Shown here in pieces: positions 60,579-64,000 of a stretch of 64,000 nt of DNA. A program made the position numbers and the translations under genes. The notes under the pieces are model-generated. The model searched no databases and was not told where the DNA came from. It was given only the letters and a program-made list of their open reading frames with translations. Source of the DNA: JANWXD01 sp037446115 (GTDB taxonomy: Bacteria; Acidobacteriota; Terriglobia; Bryobacterales; Bryobacteraceae); NCBI GenBank assembly GCA_037446115.1, contig JBBIJF010000016.1, positions 1-64,000 of the forward strand, given 5' to 3'. The number at the start of each line of letters is the position of its first letter. Positions within the stretch are counted from its first letter, which is position 1.

Positions 60579-63500
60579 CTACCAGTTGACGCGAAGAGAA
60601 AACTGAATGATTCGCGGCTCGTTGGCTTGCACGCTGAGGTCCTGCAGCCCGGTGGTGTCGTTAGGATTGACGTCGTTCGGGTGATTGAACACGTTGAAGA
60701 AGTCGGCCGTGAAGCGGAGCTTGAAGCGCTCCGTCAGGCTGAAGTGCTTGAACACGGAAAAGTCCAGGTTCCAGGCGCCCGGGCCGCGATAGAAATTCCG
60801 CGCGTTCCAGTTCACCATGTCCGTGATCGTGGTGTACCGCACGGTGCCGGTGGCCTGGAGCAGTTGCGGAATCTGATTGTTGAACCGGTCGCCGACCGGC
60901 TTCAGAACGCGCTGCGAACGGTCGAGCGGGATCAGTTGCTGGAGCTGGGTCTGGTCCACGTTCGTCGCCAGTTCCACCGGGAAGTCACCCCGGAACCAGA
61001 GCCGCTGGCGGCGGCCGAAGATGGTCATCTCGAGGCGTTCCTCGGCGCTGAGGGTGGGATCGCCGAACAGGTACCGGCCGGCGTTCACCCATCTCCAGTT
61101 GCCGCTGCGCCAGTCGCCGATAAAGGCAAGTTCCCATCCGCCCACCACGGCATCCAGGGCGCGGGACACGCCGCCGCCATATTTCTGGCCCCGCCCGAAG
61201 GGCAAGGTGTAAATGCCGTTGTAGCGGATCCGGTGGGCGGGCACCTCGGAAGAGTTCATGTAGCCCAGCCGCAACCTCTGGTCATAGGTGAGATTGGGGG
61301 CGCCGAGAAGATTCCAGTTCTCCGGCACCCCGAAACCTGTGGAACCCACGGCGTTGAAGCTGCTCGGGCCGAAGGAGAATCCGCCGGTGTCGTTGGTGGT
61401 CATGGCGTGAGTCCAGGTGTAGAACCACTGGAAGCCGAGCCCGTTCGAGTACCGCCGCTCGATCTCGGCTTGGAGCGAATGGGCATTGGAAAAGCCGGTG
61501 TGATTTAACGGCGCCGTGGAACCCTGAAAGGTCCAGTTGGGATTGATGCGCCGCAGGTCGGGATTGCTGGGCCGGGCCACCCCGGTGCGAGCCTGGTAGT
61601 TCCACTCGGACTCGGGCGTGTTCACCCAGAAGCGCTGCTCCAGATTGCTGCCGTGGTTGCCGATGTAGCTCAGTCGCAGTGCGGTGTCTTTCATCAGCTC
61701 GCGCTCGATCGTGAAGTTCCACTCCTGCGCCATGTTGTCGCGCCAGTTGCGGAAGTCCCAGGGCATGAAGGAACGCGCCGTCGAGGAAATTCCCGCCAGG
61801 CTGGTGGTGTCTACGATGGCTCCGCCGACGAAGTCGTCCGCCGCCGGGACGCTCTTGAGCGCGTAAAAGAAGATGCGGCCGTTTTTGTTGCTGATGTTGT
61901 TGCTGAAACGCAGATTCAACGGCGGGTTCGTGCGAGCGCTTTGCAGGATCTGCGACAGCGGCATGGTCCAGTAATAGATGCCGTAACCGCTGCGCAGCAC
62001 CCAGCGGTTGCTCAGGCGAATGGCTGCTCCGAGCCGCGGAGCAAAATTGTTGTTATCTGCAGGCAGCAGGCCGTCCGGCAGGCCGGCCTCCCGCGCCGTT
62101 TTCCACGTCAACCCCCGCGCCTTCCAGGAGGCCAGCACCGCAGGCGGAACGCCGGGCAGGTCCTCCATGCGGATGTTCTTGGGCGTTACAACCTCCATGG
62201 ATCGCGGATCCGAGAGGGCTTTTTCCAGATCGAGGTTCACCAGACGGTTGAATTTCTCCTTGTACACCGTCCACTTGTCCCATCGCACGCCAAGCTCGAG
62301 CGTCACGCGCGGATGGATCTTCCAGCTGTCGTGAACGTACAGGCCGAGTTCCTTTTGCTGGAAATAGAAATAGCCGCGGTTGTACTGGTTGGAGAGAAAC
62401 GTCGGAAGGCCAAGAAGCATCCCTGCGAAACCGGAGCCCGTGTACGGCGCAAAGTCGTCGTTCTGCACGTCGTAAAGCGCCGTCCAGTCGGAGTAGAAAG
62501 AATGGGAACCGTGCGTCTGCTGCAGCTCGCGCACGTTGTTATACTCCTGGCGGCCCTTGAACCCGAATTTCACCGTGTGCTTGCCCTTGATCCAGGTCAC
62601 GCCGTTCTCCACCTGATAGGCGGTCAGGTTCTGATCGTGGCGGTTGTCCGCGTCCCAGCAGCCGTAATAGAAGAAGTATTCGCTGACGCAGATTGTGGGC
62701 CAGCCCTTGCCGCCGAACGGGTTCGGCAGGCCGAGCTTTGCCGGCCAGTCCGTGTCGTCGGCGAGCGTGCCCGAAGTGTGCGGCGAACGGTGGCCGGAAA
62801 GCTGTAACTCATTGAGCAGCGTGGGCGAAAAGACGTGGTTCCACCGCAGGTAGGTCGAGTAGACCTTGCTGATGGCGCGGCCAGTCCCGCCGGCGTCGCT
62901 GCTGCCGGGCCGCGGAAAGCCGAAGCGCCCGCCGAAGAGCTTCGCCGTCCGCGGGGAACGCGTGAACCGCCCGGAGATGTTGTCCTTCTCGGAAAAAACG
63001 TGATCGCCTTTGAGCGTCAGAGTATCCGTATTGCGGACATCCGGGTAGTAGGTTTCAAAGTTGGGCACGAGCAGAAACGGGTTCTGGTCCAGATTGATGT
63101 TCGGCTCCGGGCTTACACTTTGCATGGTCTTGGCGAACTGGGAGATTCTACCCGCCGGGATGCGGTTGCCCGGAAAGGGCGTGCGCGTTCCGTCAGCGCG
63201 GCTGGTCAGCGGATCGTAAATCGTGATGGGTACGTTGTCCGGATCCACCGCCAGGCTCAGATCCCCGTTCCACATGGCGGTGCTCGGCGCCACGGTCCGG
63301 GCATAGCGGTTCAGGCGCTCGCGGAAACCTTCATAGGCGGCGAACCAGAAAGTCTTGTTCTTGATCACGGGTCCGCCCGCCGAAGCGCCGAACTCATTGC
63401 GGATGTACTTGGAAGCCGCGGCGAAATCCTCGCGGCGCCGCGCCCGGAGTCCGCCGTAGTTATTGCGGTGCGTTTCAAAGACGCTGCCGTGAAACTCGTT

Positions 63501-64000
63501 GGTACCGCTCTTGGTCACCAGCGTCACGGTGGCCGGGCGGGAGTAGTAGGCGGCTGAGCCCGCGGTCTCAATGCGGAATTCCTGAATCGTGTCCAAACCG
63601 GGGAGCACGCGCGAGATGCCGCCTCCGAACCGGTCCGTGAGCGAGATACCGTCCAGGAGCATGTCCACGGAGCCCACCTTGAGGCCATGCACGCGGGGAT
63701 TGCCCCCTCCCTCGACACCCGGCGTGAGGTTGAACAGATTGGTGACCAACCTCCCGTCCAAGGGCAACTGCTGGATGCGGAGCGCGTCTTTGACGTCGCT
63801 GACCTCCATGCCGACCGTTGTGACCACCGGGGCGGCGCCCGTCACTTCCACCACCGCTTCCACGCTGCCCACTTCAAGCGCCGGGTCAACCACCACGGTC
63901 TGCCCGGCTTCCACTCGCAGCGTGCCGGACCACCGCTTGAACCCCGCCGCTTCCACACTCAGCGTGTAAGGACCGATGGGGACGCTGCCGAAATAGTAGA
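60579..64000 (-). CDS. Oar-like TonB-dependent outer-membrane receptor (N-terminus cut by window)
   Basis: At least 1,139 residues; the frame is open to the window edge, reading YYFGSVPIGPYTLSVEAAGF before the GTG at 63956, so the true start and signal peptide lie outside. The visible part has the end of a carboxypeptidase-regulatory domain (VVVDPALEVGSVEAVVEVTG), the plug (VHGLKVGSVDMLLDGISLTD, TLVTKSGTNEFHGSVFETHR) and a long beta-barrel ending IIQFSLRVNW. It imports an unknown large substrate. It resembles the receptor at 54346 in layout, but the sequences differ widely; the sulfatase-like lipoprotein lies downstream in the same direction. Confidence 0.9.
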   Translation of the reverse strand, partial: YYFGSVPIGPYTLSVEAAGFKRWSGTLRVEAGQTVVVDPALEVGSVEAVVEVTGAAPVVTTVGMEVSDVKDALRIQQLPLDGRLVTNLFNLTPGVEGGGNPRVHGLKVGSVDMLLDGISLTDRFGGGISRVLPGLDTIQEFRIETAGSAAYYSRPATVTLVTKSGTNEFHGSVFETHRNNYGGLRARRREDFAAASKYIRNEFGASAGGPVIKNKTFWFAAYEGFRERLNRYARTVAPSTAMWNGDLSLAVDPDNVPITIYDPLTSRADGTRTPFPGNRIPAGRISQFAKTMQSVSPEPNINLDQNPFLLVPNFETYYPDVRNTDTLTLKGDHVFSEKDNISGRFTRSPRTAKLFGGRFGFPRPGSSDAGGTGRAISKVYSTYLRWNHVFSPTLLNELQLSGHRSPHTSGTLADDTDWPAKLGLPNPFGGKGWPTICVSEYFFYYGCWDADNRHDQNLTAYQVENGVTWIKGKHTVKFGFKGRQEYNNVRELQQTHGSHSFYSDWTALYDVQNDDFAPYTGSGFAGMLLGLPTFLSNQYNRGYFYFQQKELGLYVHDSWKIHPRVTLELGVRWDKWTVYKEKFNRLVNLDLEKALSDPRSMEVVTPKNIRMEDLPGVPPAVLASWKARGLTWKTAREAGLPDGLLPADNNNFAPRLGAAIRLSNRWVLRSGYGIYYWTMPLSQILQSARTNPPLNLRFSNNISNKNGRIFFYALKSVPAADDFVGGAIVDTTSLAGISSTARSFMPWDFRNWRDNMAQEWNFTIERELMKDTALRLSYIGNHGSNLEQRFWVNTPESEWNYQARTGVARPSNPDLRRINPNWTFQGSTAPLNHTGFSNAHSLQAEIERRYSNGLGFQWFYTWTHAMTTNDTGGFSFGPSSFNAVGSTGFGVPENWNLLGAPNLTYDQRLRLGYMNSSEVPAHRIRYNGIYTLPFGRGQKYGGGVSRALDAVVGGWELAFIGDWRSGNWRWVNAGRYLFGDPTLSAEERLEMTIFGRRQRLWFRGDFPVELATNVDQTQLQQLIPLDRSQRVLKPVGDRFNNQIPQLLQATGTVRYTTITDMVNWNARNFYRGPGAWNLDFSVFKHFSLTERFKLRFTADFFNVFNHPNDVNPNDTTGLQDLSVQANEPRIIQFSLRVNW

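Noticed and set aside
58410..61508. A plus-strand open frame of over 1,000 codons
   Set aside because: It lies antisense to the sulfatase-like and TonB-receptor genes, has no recognisable domain, and such long frames are expected opposite GC-rich genes.

Overview
The window is a compact, GC-rich stretch of bacterial chromosome. Genes abut or overlap on both strands, no intergenic gap exceeds about 185 bases, and I see no rRNA, tRNA, CRISPR array, phage or insertion sequence. The gene content points to an Acidobacteriota genome, most plausibly of the Bryobacterales (Solibacter-like) group. The clues are Oar-type TonB-dependent receptors with an N-terminal carboxypeptidase-regulatory domain and no SusD partner, Tat-exported Gfo/Idh/MocA oxidoreductases, an ECF sigma factor with a HEAT-repeat anti-sigma and a DUF4097 protein, DUF2911, and many small secreted or lipoprotein enzymes. 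The taxon is an inference from content; no marker gene was compared.

Layout. 1-2383: end of a glycerate kinase, a TPR protein and an exported amidohydrolase. 2515-3487: an FkbM-type methyltransferase split by an apparent frameshift. 3547-6764: glycogen branching enzyme, divergent from an adenosine-deaminase-family enzyme. 6761-9472: a sialidase-fold protein and a secreted protein of unknown function. 9483-13099: uvrC, a TPR protein and an exported imidazolonepropionase-like amidohydrolase. 13127-18044: a minus-strand cluster of two response regulators, a porin-like protein, a cupredoxin-like protein and a sensor kinase. 18163-24764: oxidoreductase, MFS carrier, class I fumarase, HlyD-type adaptor, a split chromate-transporter pair and a small CxxC protein. 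24771-32235: APC permease, CCA-adding enzyme, a 45-residue membrane protein, purH, NAD-isocitrate-dehydrogenase-type enzyme and GAPDH. 32330-37676: BamE-like protein, CPBP protease, peptide deformylase, PilZ protein, DUF2911 and the E1 alpha/beta subunits of a 2-oxoacid dehydrogenase. 37801-40319: an envelope folding/redox group (PpiC, HExxH protein, TlpA-like lipoprotein, DsbD-N-like protein). 40387-47551: glycosyltransferase 9, hydroxyacid dehydrogenase, GH29, ribA, LytS-type kinase, methyltransferase and a second oxidoreductase. 47650-51280: ECF sigma, anti-sigma, DUF4097 and double-PDZ cassette. 51397-54225: lone nuoB divergent from malQ. 54346-64000: two large TonB receptors flanking a sulfatase-superfamily lipoprotein.

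How the genes work together. glgB and malQ indicate glycogen storage and turnover. fumarase, the isocitrate-dehydrogenase-type enzyme, GAPDH, E1 and nuoB cover parts of central carbon and respiratory metabolism. The receptors, GH29, sialidase-like and sulfatase-like proteins, MFS carrier and oxidoreductases suggest uptake and processing of complex glycans. Two regulatory blocks stand out. One is the two-component/porin/cupredoxin cluster, with an 11-bp-period direct repeat in its promoter region. The other is the sigma/anti-sigma-HEAT/DUF4097/PDZ cassette. Several genes carry a good -10 hexamer 5 to 7 bases before the start codon, which suggests leaderless transcripts are common in this genome.
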